Below, one piece after another: positions 26,894 through 37,507 of a stretch of 64,000 nt of DNA. The notes under the pieces were generated by a model. It was not told the origin of the DNA. It did no database searches and saw only the letters and a list, made by a program, of their open reading frames with translations. The stretch covers positions 1-64,000 of the forward strand of contig JAPJBO010000491.1 in NCBI GenBank assembly GCA_030068145.1, written 5' to 3'. Within the stretch, counting starts at the first letter, position 1; every line of letters begins with the position of its first letter. This DNA comes from Diplonema papillatum (lineage: Eukaryota > Euglenozoa > Diplonemea > Diplonemida > Diplonemidae). The translations under genes and the position numbers were made by a program.

Positions 26894-29290
26894 ATGGGAA
26901 GGCCTAAGGGCTCGAAAAACAAGGCGAAGGCCGGCAAGTCTGAACCGTCCAACAAGAAGAGAAGGGTGACAATGAGCCAGGCCATGCAGGATGCGGAGTC
27001 CAGCAGCGAAGCACCGACTAGCGAAGCACCGAACAGTGAAGCACCGACCAGCGATTCCGAAGGTGGCTCGTCCGTCCCGATGTCGGTCTCGTCGGTTCTT
27101 GGTCCGCTCTTTGAGGCAGTCGAGGCAGCCTCACAGGCTGACGATGCAGGTTCACAGACAGAAGATGCAGGTTCACAGGCCGGCGGGTCAGCCTCACAGG
27201 CTGGTACGCCAGCCTCGCAGACAAAGGTGGTCAAAAGACCGTCTAAGCTGCAGCTCCGAAAGGGGCTGGCGAAGGGCGCAGCGAAGGTTGCAGTGGCCGG
27301 CAGCAAACGCCACAATCTGCTGATTACAGCCGTAAAAAGGATGAACAAGCTCACAGACGCAGAAAAGGAAGGCTTGGAGCTCAGGAAGGTGAAGGACCTC
27401 CCTTCATCTTGGAAGTCGTTAGCACTCAGAGACCCCAACGTCACGTTGCAGGAAGAAGTGATCTGGTGCGGTTCATGCCAAAAGAAAATCAACTACCTCG
27501 ACAGCACCACGTGCAAGAAGCATCACACCTACGAAGAACACAAGAAGAGGCACACACTTCTGGTGGCACAAAAAAAGGCTGGCGCGGTTGTTGTGGACGT
27601 TGACGCCGGTACCGCAAACGTCACTGAAAAGGGGACCGCCGTACAGGACTTCACGAGGTTGGTTGCGATGGCCGGCATGAAGGCAGGGGCAGTGGCTTGC
27701 ATGCGTGTCTTTTTCAGAAAGCATGTCTCCCCGGCAATTCCCCACACGAGGACGCTCATGGATATGAGTCGGGGGTGCGATGCGAAGACGCAGATGCAGA
27801 AGGATCTAATAGAGACGATCGGGACATCGTTTGGCATTGGGTTTGATGGATCCATCATCGACGAGCTCAAGGAGCAGGCATTGGCAGTGGTCGCATACGA
27901 CAAGGGACGAGCATACTTGCTGGGACTTCGCGTTGGAGAGGACGGTGAAGCCTTGGACACAACCTCTCAGTCGGAGTTTGTTGCCAACGTCCTCAAGGAC
28001 TACGGGATCAAGATACCCAACGTCGCTTACATCGTCGTTGACAAGGCGTCGACGAACGTGGTCGCCCTTCAGGACTGGGAGGGCATTGTGATATACTGCT
28101 TCGGTCACCATCTGAAAAATGCCATCAAGCCGTGGTTCAAGCTGAGTCACCCGAACGCCCACGACACACTGCGTCTCTTCAGCAACGCTTTCTACAAAGC
28201 ACCCACGCGTGAGGTTCGGTGGGTGCAGGCGCAGAAGGCAGTCGTGACCCATGATGTCGATGCAGCCGCTACAGAAGACGAGATTCCGATCGCCCAAAAG
28301 CTGACTGCCCTGCTGTCGTTGCACGAGGATGGCGAAGACGTCGAAGCTGACATCCTTGAGTGTCTTGGTGAAGGAGATGGAGACATGTTGGAGCGTGCAA
28401 AGGAGAGGTTGACGCAAGCTCAAAATGAGAACGTGCCAGTGGACTTGACACCAGAACCACAACGCGAGCAACGTCCCAGCCCGGAATACCCCCCCTCTAT
28501 CAACGACACGAGGTGGGATTCCACCTTCAGATGCCTTGCCCACCTGGTCCCCCGCCTGCAGTCTCTTCCAGCATTTCTTGAGAAAGAACTGAAAAGGAAC
28601 ACCACACCCGAGAGTATCCAACTACTTGCGGGGAAGTTCAGCGATGCAGACGTCACAGAAACGTGTGCAGCTCTTGTAACGGCCTTGGAAGCCATGGAAC
28701 CCGTCATGCCCCTTTTCAGTTTTGCTGCTGATCCACCCGCGCGCAAGCCCCTTGCAGCGGAACTCCCCGCCATGGTTGCAAAAGCCATGAAGGCCGTTGG
28801 CAACGATCTCTCCGCCGTCCTGAAAGAGATGTGGAGCACCTATCTTTCCCGGGACATCTTCAAATCCATGTGGCTCTTTTGCCCTGAGAAGCTGGGTACG
28901 AAGAAGGCAGCGGGAATTGCCATCCCCTCAGTGGAGTCAATCACGGACACATTCAAGGGCGTGTTTCACCGCGACGCCAAAACCCAACTGGGCGAGTACC
29001 TGAAGGTTTCGATCAGCGTCCTGACGAAATGGAAGGATGCCGAAGCATTCTGGACTTCGAAGAAGCAGGTATGGCCGGATCTCTCAGCCGTAGCTCTCAC
29101 GCTGTTGTACCTGCCCGTCAGTGTAACGCGGGTGGACGCCGTGTTCAGCCAGTTGGGGGCAATCTCAAATGAGAGAGGGGGGAGAATCAACCCTTCTGCA
29201 TACGAGACGACAGCCCTTTACTACTGCAACAAAGACATCTCTGGGAGGTTCAAGGACTTCGACGACGAACATTCGCTGTCTCGGGTGTGA
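26894..29290 (+). CDS. hAT-family transposase
   Basis: 798 residues from the ATG at 26894, chosen because GRPKGSKNK follows at once. The frame is also open from an ATG at 26813, inside the terminal repeat. GRPKG is an AT-hook-like DNA-binding motif. A BED-like finger lies near 190-215 (WCGSCQKK with paired His). The RNase H-like core shows VVDKASTN and CFGHHLKNAI, matching the hAT D-x-A and C-x2-H blocks. The C-terminal dimerisation block reads VDAVFSQLGAISNERGGRIN. The frame is open to TGA at 29288. An acidic, Ser/Ala-rich stretch with repeated SQA/SEAP units covers about 35-110. The gene fills most of the element and could be functional. Its last 15 codons and 3' UTR are duplicated downstream. 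Confidence 0.85.
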   Translation: MGRPKGSKNKAKAGKSEPSNKKRRVTMSQAMQDAESSSEAPTSEAPNSEAPTSDSEGGSSVPMSVSSVLGPLFEAVEAASQADDAGSQTEDAGSQAGGSASQAGTPASQTKVVKRPSKLQLRKGLAKGAAKVAVAGSKRHNLLITAVKRMNKLTDAEKEGLELRKVKDLPSSWKSLALRDPNVTLQEEVIWCGSCQKKINYLDSTTCKKHHTYEEHKKRHTLLVAQKKAGAVVVDVDAGTANVTEKGTAVQDFTRLVAMAGMKAGAVACMRVFFRKHVSPAIPHTRTLMDMSRGCDAKTQMQKDLIETIGTSFGIGFDGSIIDELKEQALAVVAYDKGRAYLLGLRVGEDGEALDTTSQSEFVANVLKDYGIKIPNVAYIVVDKASTNVVALQDWEGIVIYCFGHHLKNAIKPWFKLSHPNAHDTLRLFSNAFYKAPTREVRWVQAQKAVVTHDVDAAATEDEIPIAQKLTALLSLHEDGEDVEADILECLGEGDGDMLERAKERLTQAQNENVPVDLTPEPQREQRPSPEYPPSINDTRWDSTFRCLAHLVPRLQSLPAFLEKELKRNTTPESIQLLAGKFSDADVTETCAALVTALEAMEPVMPLFSFAADPPARKPLAAELPAMVAKAMKAVGNDLSAVLKEMWSTYLSRDIFKSMWLFCPEKLGTKKAAGIAIPSVESITDTFKGVFHRDAKTQLGEYLKVSISVLTKWKDAEAFWTSKKQVWPDLSAVALTLLYLPVSVTRVDAVFSQLGAISNERGGRINPSAYETTALYYCNKDISGRFKDFDDEHSLSRV

Positions 29291-29705
29291 TTCTCAATAA
29301 CAGGCATCTGAGAACACAACAGTGCAAGCCTTTTTTCTACGTTCAGTGTTTTTCCGGGACTCCCGGAGTGACTTTTCTGAGCGCACCCTGCTACAGTGTG
29401 GCTCGCTGGACCGGAAGAGTGAAAGCCACGAGAGGTCCCCGGAAGTGTTCTCTCCCCTGTTTCCCCTGTTCCAGGAGGTTCAAAGACTTCGACGACGAAC
29501 ATTCGCTGTCTCGGGTGTGATTCTCAATAACAGGCATCTGAGAACAAAAGTGCAAGCCTTTTTCCTACTTTCCTACTTTCAGTGTTTTTCCGGGACTCCT
29601 GGAGTGGCTTTTTTTAGCGCACCATGCTACAGCGTGGCTCGCTGGACCGAAACCCGGGAAGAGTGTGCACCACGAGAGGTCCCCGGAAGTGTTCTTTCCC
29701 CTGTT
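29244..29705 (+). repeat. Tandem duplication of the transposase 3' end
   Basis: A unit of 231 bp, from GGAGGTTCAAGGACTTCGAC through the stop codon and about 180 bp of 3' flank, occurs at 29244-29474 and again at 29475-29705. The second copy keeps the stop and coding end with one early base change and small indels in the flank. Confidence 0.85.
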
Positions 29706-29709
29706 TCCC

Positions 29710-30240
29710 ATCTTTCCCCTCTTCAGCCACGACGAAGTTACGCACATATCCCTTTGTGCTTTTCTCGTTTCCATGCGCATCTTCCTGGATCAGGTTTCTT
29801 GGCGCATGGTCCAGCCGGGTAGAGAAGAACACCAAGAGACCGTGAGTCGGCATTGCGGATTGTCATGGCGAACTGCGTTCCGTGGCGGAAGACTCGGTCG
29901 CCAACACTGTCCTCGAGTGGGATTACTCCCCGTGTGTACGCCACAATGTACGCGGCATACCGCTGGTGTCGCTGAGAAGTGATAACGGGTCCTTGTCCTG
30001 GCTGTTCAACCCGGCACAGATGGGCACAGGGGATCGGAAGCAGTCGGGACCGTGCACATACGCAGTGCACATGAGGCAGTGCGCCGCTGTGGCCACACCC
30101 TGATTGAACAGTTGTGCGCCCGTGGGCTGCGACCGGCAGACACAGAGCCCACTCGCGGTTGGAGGTGGGCTCATAGTGGCCATAAGCTCTTCCCGAGTGT
30201 GGCAAGGATACTTGACCGCTCACCATCATCACCATAATTG
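29710..30240. other. hAT element interior, noncoding
   Basis: Between the duplicated 3' end and the right terminus. Only short ORFs without recognised domains; no repeat was recognised. Confidence 0.4.
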
Positions 30241-30502
30241 TGCTGCTGGTCTCCGCAGCCACAATGAAAAGGTTCACAATGACTGTTATGTGCAGGAATG
30301 GAAGTAAAAGTCCACGAATAAATACTAAGACTACTGAGTATTTTTCATTGGAAAACGTTCACCCGCACCCCACCCGCACTCCACACGGACTCACACCGAG
30401 TCCGTGTGGAGTGCGGGTGGGGTGCGTGTGGGGTGCGGGTAGGAGTCGTCGGCGGAAAAAAAAAAAAAAATCTGCGCGGAATGCGGCGGACTGCATAGTA
30501 TG
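30241..30502. repeat. hAT right terminal inverted repeat
   Basis: Inverse of 26620-26850 with extra copies of the GTGCGGGTGGG motif and an A tract near 30456-30470. Confidence 0.75.
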
Positions 30503-30564
30503 GTTTACCCAAAAAAAAAAAAAAAAAACCATTTTTTTTTTTGAACTCAGGAACCATTTTTTTA

Positions 30565-30645
30565 GCACATGGTCCAGAGGCTACCACGCCACACGGGGGT
30601 TTGAGGGTCGCTGGTTCGATTCCTGCCGGAAATCGTTTTTTGGGG
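30565..30645 (+). other. tRNA-like pol III box A/box B, possible SINE head
   Basis: TGGTCCAGAGGC resembles box A and GGTTCGATTCC, about 30 bp later, matches box B exactly, giving tRNA-like spacing. The T stem pairs at four of five positions but no acceptor stem forms. TGGTCCAG occurs again near 29808. It is best read as a tRNA-derived repeat, not a tRNA gene. Confidence 0.35.
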
Positions 30646-31360
30646 GTTTTGAAACAGCCCCAGAATCGACCTTTTGTCCATCTGCACGCCAGATTTCGGT
30701 CGCCACGCGAGCTGATTGCTTGCCCATAATTGCCAGAGATAGCTCTTTCCATCCCAAAAAAAAATTACCCAAAAAATCCAAAAAATTGACCCAATTCGGG
30801 CTGCTTTTCGGACGGAAAATCTGTGACACTTTTTCGTGGAATGAGTGGTTTATAAGTAGTCATGATCGGCGATACTCACGTTCGTACAAAAGTCATAGTC
30901 GTAGATAAGTCATGATCGTAGTTAGGTCACGACAGTAGATGGGTTTTGCTTGCAACGCCAGGGTCTTAGTGACTCCGGGTGACCTTTGGGGAGACTGGTG
31001 AGCTCGGTTGCTGGCCGCAGGTCAGGGGTGGGAGAGATTGCAAGGACGTGCTAGGGAGTAGCTATGTGCTCAGCACCGCACTGGTCCCGTCTGCGCCGTG
31101 TTTCGGGTCCTTTAAAACCACGGACACATGAGCCACACATAATCCGCACCCGCTTTTCGGGTGTGGATTGACACGCGTTTTGGTTGTCGCACACTCGCTG
31201 TTAAGGTGTGACTTGGAGACACACCCCTCTTTCACTCCAGCTTCTGAGGCTGGACCTCAGAGTGCATGAGTACAGGCACATTCATCTCGGGAGACTTGGG
31301 AGGGGGTTAGGGTCACGTGACACAACCAGGGCACAATAACGCCCACCGGATGGGGCCGCT
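30646..31360. other. Intergenic, nothing recognised except a dispersed-repeat edge
   Basis: No supported gene. The stretch 31050-31130 resembles 31809-31960 and 53610-53760 (shared blocks around GCAAGAACGTGCTTGGAATG and GGTCCTTTAA), so it belongs to a dispersed repeat family. Confidence 0.45.
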
Positions 31361-31361
31361 G

Positions 31362-31735
31362 TTGCGGAAAGGGGTTGTCCGATGAAACCCCTTTGGCAAT
31401 ACCACCCCAACGACGGTGACGCGCGTGCAACGACCGGACGCTAGCGTCTGTCAAGAGCACGCGTGACTCAGCCGTGTTTCTTAAAAGGTGCGTTGAGAGG
31501 CATCGGCTCACTCTGTCAAGGGACCACACCACAGTTGCGGAAAGGGGTTGTCCGATGAAACCCCTTTGTCAATACCACCCCAACGCCTGTGACGCACGTG
31601 CAACGACCGGACGCTAGCGTCTGGCAAGAGCACGCGTGACGCAGCCGTGTTTCTTAAAAGGTGCGTTGAGAGGCATCGGCTCACTCTGTCAAGGGACCAC
31701 ACCACCGTTGCGGAAAGGGGTCAGAGCTCGCACCG
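31362..31735. repeat. ~172-bp tandem repeat, just over two units
   Basis: The segment from GTTGCGGAAAGGGGTTGTCC through the CGGACGCTAGCGTCTG palindrome to the next GTTGCGG starts near 31362, 31534 and, truncated, near 31708. Each unit contains GACGCTAGCGTC. Confidence 0.85.
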
Positions 31736-31996
31736 ACATCGAACGGTGCTGGTCGCTCCGCCTGCGGATTCCGAAAAGGAACTGCCAGGGTGGGAAGGGA
31801 GGGGGGGGGTTTGCAAGAACGTGCTTGGAATGGATAGGTGCTGGCAACACCGCGATGGCCCGTCTGCGCTGTGTGTTCGGTCCTTTAAGCCACGGGCACA
31901 TAAAGGCGGACCACCAGAGCGGAACCTGAGTGCCTGCACACTGACAGGACAGCGGCGTGAGTCTGGTACGTCGGGCGGCTGTTCGTAGCTAGGGTG

Positions 31997-32020
31997 AAGG
32001 GAGGGGAATGAATCTTGGTT

Positions 32021-32078
<58 letters not shown>

Positions 32079-32081
32079 TGT

Positions 32082-32167
<86 letters not shown>
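31997..32167. repeat. Interrupted (TG)n microsatellite
   Basis: About 165 bp of TG dinucleotides with two single-base phase breaks. It lies 340 bp from the long tract at 32513. Confidence 0.95.
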
Positions 32168-32169
<2 letters not shown>

Positions 32170-32511
32170 AATCCCTTTCTTTCCGTTTCTGGTCTTTCGA
32201 GCTTCTGGACCGCTTGTGGCATGGATTGCAGTGGGTGAACTCAGGACTAAAAGGCAGGAAAAGGATAAAGCACCGTTATGGGAAGCGGCCGGCCGGCAAT
32301 ACAAGGAGAAGAGGGCCGCGTGGGCGGCACACGGGTAAGGGGGAAGGGGGAGTACAAACAGCGGAGAGGGAAACAGCCTGGATGTTTGCGTAATACTACC
32401 CCTGTCCAACCTCTTAAAGAGTGGAACTAGGAGGCATCGCGTACGTCAAATGGTGGAAACGGAAAACGGGATTCCACTAGACGCGCCTTCGGCGCTCAAG
32501 CAAGCTTGCTA

Positions 32512-32769
<258 letters not shown>

Positions 32770-32821
32770 TCTCAGTAATGGGTAACCCCTGAGCGGAGTC
32801 TAGCCCAGTTGCGCAATGCAC

Positions 32822-35800
32822 CTACGTTACTGCTGATGCACCAGCCGGCCGCTGGCGGTGGTTGCGACGTACACGGAAATGCAGCCTCGACTGGCATTGG
32901 TTTCCTTCTTCGTGATTTGCATGTTGCTGTCTACAGCAGGTGTCCGGGGGTATTCGCCTTCTCGTACATGTGGTGCAGCGCGGGGCGTCATGCTTAGTAC
33001 ATCTTAAGGCCGCATTGACATTCCGTCTCGTTGGCGGGTGAGATCGTTGACTGGGAGGGTCTTCTCGTCCTCTCCCCTTCCACTCTGCTGTTTCCTTCCA
33101 GGTCGCCTCGTAGTATCGCTCGGGTTGGATACTGGCTGCCCACCTTTCGTGGGCCTTGACAAACGGATTCGGGGTTGTTCCTTCCGTGTCGGATGCGCCC
33201 CGGCTCATCGATCGTAGCACTGCCTCCGTCTGCGGTGAGAGCACGGCTCGGCACGATACGCCCTGCATTACCCCACCGCCCAAGGCCGTAGCGCTCGTCA
33301 CGTTCGCAACGCGTCCAGGGTGCCAGGCTGTGCCGTAAATCCGCGCGGCCGTGTTTGCTAGCCTGTGCAGGGTTCGGGCCTTTGCCAGCGCACTCCGTCT
33401 GTACGCTTCGTACTGCGCCATGACGGTGCTCACCTCTCCAGATGTCTGCTCTTGCACCTGGTCCATCGCCGCGTTGCTCAGCGCGTCGGCGTCGGTGTTG
33501 CGGTCACGCGCGACATGCTCCAGGTTGAAATTGAACCGTGGCGCGAGGGCTCCCATGGACGCCGTCGCCTGCAGGAGGTACGGCCGCAGGATCGGCTTGC
33601 ACTGCGCTGTCTTCTTCATCGTGCTGATCACTACCTTCGAATCACCTCGGACCGTTACGGGTCCTTGCACGCTCGGGGGCTGCTCCCCGAGCAAGTGCAA
33701 GCCCCCGACCAGAGCGCTAAACTCTGCCACGTTGTTGGTCGTTCGGCCTAGGGGGACGATGACCTCCGCGATCTTCTTCCCATCTTCGTATACAACCGCG
33801 CCAGCACCTGCCACAGCCAACGCGGTGCCGTTTTGCCTCGACCCGCCATCGAAGTACAGACACAAGCCCGACTGCGCTTCGCTTGGTGGGAGGATCTCCC
33901 GGGCTGTCGTTGTTTTGGTCTTCCGCATTGTGGGTGGCTGGATTCGCCGATCCGACACGTCCGGCAGCCGTTCTCCCGTCGTGAGCTCAAAGTCGACGGC
34001 TAGCTCTAAGAACGTCACCGTGTGTTCGGATCCGATATGTGCCCAGCACAACTTGCCGATCCACCAGTGTAGCGCCTTCCAGAGCGCCTCAGTCTGCTTC
34101 CATTGCTGCGAAACCGTCCCCACTTCGATTGTCGGCATGGATATCCTTCTCGGGCACGGTGTCGTCCATCCCCATGGATATTGGGCTAAGCGGTGGTGGC
34201 GTGACGTCTCTTGTGCTCTGTCGTCGCGTATTTGACGAGCACGCAGTACTGCAAGGAAGAAACGCTGCAGGTTTCCGACGAAAGCACACGCTCGTACATG
34301 ATCCAGGGGGATCGGCTGCGCAGCCGCATCGACCCCATGCCTGTAGAGAGGCGCTATTCCGCACATGCTAAGGCAGGTTGGCCACGTTGTCCTGTCTGTG
34401 GTGACCATGCCGTGCTCTTCCCGCACATCCTTCCATGCCTCACACATCCACCATAGGTGCGCCACCGTTTCCCCCTCTTCGTCGTTACAATACGGGCAGG
34501 GCCTTCTCTGCCCTGTGCGGCCTGTCGTGGATACTGCCCCTGCGATAATGGACCTCAACATTCCTTGCTGGTATCCAGTGATGCCACTATCCGGCGTTTG
34601 CAGAAGGTGTCGGGTGACGCTTCCATCCACTCCATGCGCACACCCCCGCATGTCCTCCCTCCTTCTGCACACGATGGCAAGTTGCTGGCCACGCAGAGCA
34701 TGGCGCAAGTCGTGCAGCATGACTTTGGTCTCCACCTCAGTCGCGCTCGTCACGTGGAAGCTCGTCTGCTGCGCGCTCTCGCTGACGTACAAGAGGGTTA
34801 TCGGGCTGTCCCACGTCCAACCCGCTTGGTTAAGGGCTTCCTGAATCAGGCTGTGCGGCGAACCTTTTGGCAAGTCGTCACGGCGCGTCCACGCCCTTTG
34901 CGCGCTCGTTCTGATGTGTTGCCACTTCTGCATCTGCCTGACCCATGCCTTTACACGTAGATACGCTGGTGCCGTGTGCGGGTCAAGCCGATGTCCGTGG
35001 TGGAGCACCTGCATGACCACTTCCACCGCACGTCGGTTGGTGCCGGTCCACAGTGCCGACATGATCAATTGGCGTAGGGTGTATGCTGTTTTGCGGTCCA
35101 ACGGCATCACTGAAATTCCGTAGTAAAGCTTTGCACCAGCCGTCATGGATGCCAGCTTCTCTCGTGCCGCTGCGGGTACCGGGAGTCTCTTTACGCGTTG
35201 CAGATTTTGTACGGCGCTTCTCCTGCGCTCCTGGATCCTGCTCGACAGTTTGTGCCCCTGCCCCTTCGCGTGTAGCATCACGCCAAGGCAATCGAAGCTG
35301 TCCGCCCTTTTGTAAAACTGCGCGGGTTCCTGCGACTCGAATACGTCTGCGTGTTCCTGCCAGTCCATGACTTCGATCAGCCAACCATCTGATGTCCCGA
35401 ATGAGTGACACTTCTTAGGGCACAGCGACAACCCTGTCAGGACAGTGAATCGGATTGTCTTATTTGCAATCGTCTGAAGAAGGCGGGCTTCTTTGGCGGT
35501 GGCTGTGATGTCGTCCACGTATGACCGGGGTTCCCCTTCTCGCTTCACATGCCTCATCCATACGCTGATGAGTAGCCCGATAAGGATTACACTTATCGCG
35601 CATCCTTGCATGATGCCATTCGTAGGGGTGAAGCCCTCTCCCACTGTGCCATTCACCTTGAAATGTCGGCGCATCTGTTTATACGCGGCTTCTAATGCTC
35701 GAAGTACCATCGCGTTGAAGCCCAGCCTTTTTGCTAGCTGCATTGTGACACCTATCGGCACTGTATCAAAGCACTTCTTGAAGTCGAAGGCTATTCCAAA

Positions 35801-37507
35801 AAGGGGGCGTCCGGTAATCCGCGCCTCCTCCAATTCCGCCGCCAGGTGCCAGAATAGATCTTCTGTGCTGTGTCCGGGCCGACAACCATGCAATCCTTCC
35901 GGTGCTAGCTCTTCCATCCATTTTTGCGCTTCTTTGGCCCTTACTGCTGCCCAAACCCTGTATAGCACCGGTGCAACCGAGATCGGGCGCTGAGACAGCG
36001 GGTCACCCGTGCTGTCAGGTTTCGGAATGAGGGAGATTAGTGCATGCATGAGATCCTCCGGCCACTCGCCTTGCCCCTCCACGTCATTCAGTACCTGCAC
36101 AAACCCATTCAGAATGTCATTTGGCAGTTGTTGCAATTCGTGGATCCTCCACCCATGCATTCCTGCCGAGGCCGACTTCTTCATCTTTGCCAACACTGCC
36201 CTCACGTCCTTCACCGTGATCGGCTCGCACTGCATCTCCACTCTGTCCGGGAGTATGGACTCGTACGTTCGCATAAAGCGCTCCCAACATGGCTCCTCCT
36301 GTCGTGTGTATTTATTGAAGATTCCTCCCCACGCACCATCGCTGCGCAGCATTCCGTCGATCTCCTTCGCATTCGCCGTAAGGGTTTTGTCTTCTCGTCT
36401 CATAAATAGCAATGGAGCGGTGTAGCGGTCAGCAACATGGGCGAATACGAGCCCCCCACCATGCATCCATGCCTCCTGCATCTTATGCGCCCACTGCGAT
36501 CTCCTGTGCCGTTTGAGTGCGGCGAACGCCGCCTTTTGTGTCCCCTCGAGGTCGGCTAATGTACTCTGCAGCGTCTGTAACTCGGTAAATGCGCTGGAGG
36601 TCACAGCTTCTACAACGGATTTTGGGATGTAGCCCCTGATAACCCTCCTCCGCGCGGCGTCTCTCGCGTGTTCTTCCCGTCTTGTGAGCGGGTATGGCAC
36701 GTCCGCCCTTAAGCGCTCGTGCCCGACCTGCACTAGCGTTCGGAGATGCCCCAGCAGTTCGTCTCGTGCACGTGTCTGCTTCGTGGACGCTCCTCTTACC
36801 GACTGTGGTTGGAACTTTGTAGCCAGCCGGGAGTCAGTGACTACTCGTCCTCCTCGTCCCGTGTACATCCCCGTAGGCAATACTAGATCTTTGCCGTGCA
36901 ACTTCACTAAGTATTGTTCGGCACACTGCGATAGCTGTTTTAGACTGTGTGTCCCCCATCGCGTTTCCTTTGCTCTCTTGGCCAGTGCCTCGAGGTCGTC
37001 TCTCTCGTTCTGCTTCAACTTAGGTCTTTCTCGCGGGAAAGCGGCCGGGAGTATGGCGCGGCTGCTCTGTTCCCGGAATGCCTGCTGGCGGAGATTTACG
37101 TACAGCGGCGAGTGCGTGTGGAACTTGCTGCTCTCTCTCGCAACTGTCATTACCGTGTCAACGGCCGGTGCTGCACATGAGTTTGCGAGGCATAAGTCAA
37201 TCCGACTTCCTTCTAACGCGTTCGGTGCCCAGCATGTGTTCGGCGGTATTTCACCACGTCCTCCAGCGTACGCAGCTGCCACGTCCACCCACCTCCCGGA
37301 ACGACATGCTGCCGCTAGCACCGGACTCGACTCTGTTGTGCAATTGAGGTCACCGAGCACCAATACCGGCACCTGTCCCAGCCCCGCTGCAACGCCTAAC
37401 ACCTCCGATAGGAGCTGTTCCCTTTCTTGCTGCACCTGCGTGCTGCTACCAGACTGCCCATACACGGAGAAAATGTGCATGGCTGTCTTCCCACAATCCA
37501 GGGCCAC
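32822..37507 (-). CDS. LINE-B ORF2, main part: endonuclease end, reverse transcriptase, RNase H
   Basis: About 1,560 residues, in another frame from the N-terminal part at 37396-38466. It begins inside the AP endonuclease (LVLGDLNCTTES, GSRIDLCLANS, HTHSPLYVNL). The reverse transcriptase has FDFKKCFDTVP, NGIMQGCAISV and the active site YVDD at 663-666. A CX2CX8HX4C knuckle (CPYCNDEEGETVAHLWWMC) is near 1005. RNase H spans about 1210-1345 with YFDGGSRQNG, the NNVAEFSALVGGL block and RGDSKVV. NNVAE is typical of the archaeal-like RNase H type also known in some plant and oomycete elements. The initial residue shown here lies at the frameshift, not at a real start. Confidence 0.85.
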   Translation of the reverse strand: MALDCGKTAMHIFSVYGQSGSSTQVQQEREQLLSEVLGVAAGLGQVPVLVLGDLNCTTESSPVLAAACRSGRWVDVAAAYAGGRGEIPPNTCWAPNALEGSRIDLCLANSCAAPAVDTVMTVARESSKFHTHSPLYVNLRQQAFREQSSRAILPAAFPRERPKLKQNERDDLEALAKRAKETRWGTHSLKQLSQCAEQYLVKLHGKDLVLPTGMYTGRGGRVVTDSRLATKFQPQSVRGASTKQTRARDELLGHLRTLVQVGHERLRADVPYPLTRREEHARDAARRRVIRGYIPKSVVEAVTSSAFTELQTLQSTLADLEGTQKAAFAALKRHRRSQWAHKMQEAWMHGGGLVFAHVADRYTAPLLFMRREDKTLTANAKEIDGMLRSDGAWGGIFNKYTRQEEPCWERFMRTYESILPDRVEMQCEPITVKDVRAVLAKMKKSASAGMHGWRIHELQQLPNDILNGFVQVLNDVEGQGEWPEDLMHALISLIPKPDSTGDPLSQRPISVAPVLYRVWAAVRAKEAQKWMEELAPEGLHGCRPGHSTEDLFWHLAAELEEARITGRPLFGIAFDFKKCFDTVPIGVTMQLAKRLGFNAMVLRALEAAYKQMRRHFKVNGTVGEGFTPTNGIMQGCAISVILIGLLISVWMRHVKREGEPRSYVDDITATAKEARLLQTIANKTIRFTVLTGLSLCPKKCHSFGTSDGWLIEVMDWQEHADVFESQEPAQFYKRADSFDCLGVMLHAKGQGHKLSSRIQERRRSAVQNLQRVKRLPVPAAAREKLASMTAGAKLYYGISVMPLDRKTAYTLRQLIMSALWTGTNRRAVEVVMQVLHHGHRLDPHTAPAYLRVKAWVRQMQKWQHIRTSAQRAWTRRDDLPKGSPHSLIQEALNQAGWTWDSPITLLYVSESAQQTSFHVTSATEVETKVMLHDLRHALRGQQLAIVCRRREDMRGCAHGVDGSVTRHLLQTPDSGITGYQQGMLRSIIAGAVSTTGRTGQRRPCPYCNDEEGETVAHLWWMCEAWKDVREEHGMVTTDRTTWPTCLSMCGIAPLYRHGVDAAAQPIPLDHVRACAFVGNLQRFFLAVLRARQIRDDRAQETSRHHRLAQYPWGWTTPCPRRISMPTIEVGTVSQQWKQTEALWKALHWWIGKLCWAHIGSEHTVTFLELAVDFELTTGERLPDVSDRRIQPPTMRKTKTTTAREILPPSEAQSGLCLYFDGGSRQNGTALAVAGAGAVVYEDGKKIAEVIVPLGRTTNNVAEFSALVGGLHLLGEQPPSVQGPVTVRGDSKVVISTMKKTAQCKPILRPYLLQATASMGALAPRFNFNLEHVARDRNTDADALSNAAMDQVQEQTSGEVSTVMAQYEAYRRSALAKARTLHRLANTAARIYGTAWHPGRVANVTSATALGGGVMQGVSCRAVLSPQTEAVLRSMSRGASDTEGTTPNPFVKAHERWAASIQPERYYEATWKETAEWKGRGREDPPSQRSHPPTRRNVNAALRCTKHDAPRCTTCTRRRIPPDTCCRQQHANHEEGNQCQSRLHFRVRRNHRQRPAGASAVT

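Larger units (their letters stand above)
26620..30502 (+). mobile_element. hAT-type DNA transposon with ~230-260 bp terminal inverted repeats
   Basis: The left terminus (26620-26850) begins CATACTATGCAGTCCGCCGC. The right terminus (30241-30502) is its imperfect reverse complement ending CTGCATAGTATG, with shared blocks through to GGAGACCAGCAGCA. GTTTAC flanks both sides directly (26614-26619 and 30503-30508) and may be the target duplication. hAT elements normally make 8 bp, so this is short by two or partly decayed. The termini are much longer than usual for hATs. It contains one transposase gene, a tandem duplication of that gene's 3' end, and about 500 bp without recognisable content. Confidence 0.75.

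Noticed and set aside
33351..34235. 294-codon plus-strand ORF opposite LINE-B ORF2
   Set aside because: Shadow of the RNase H region; no recognisable domain.
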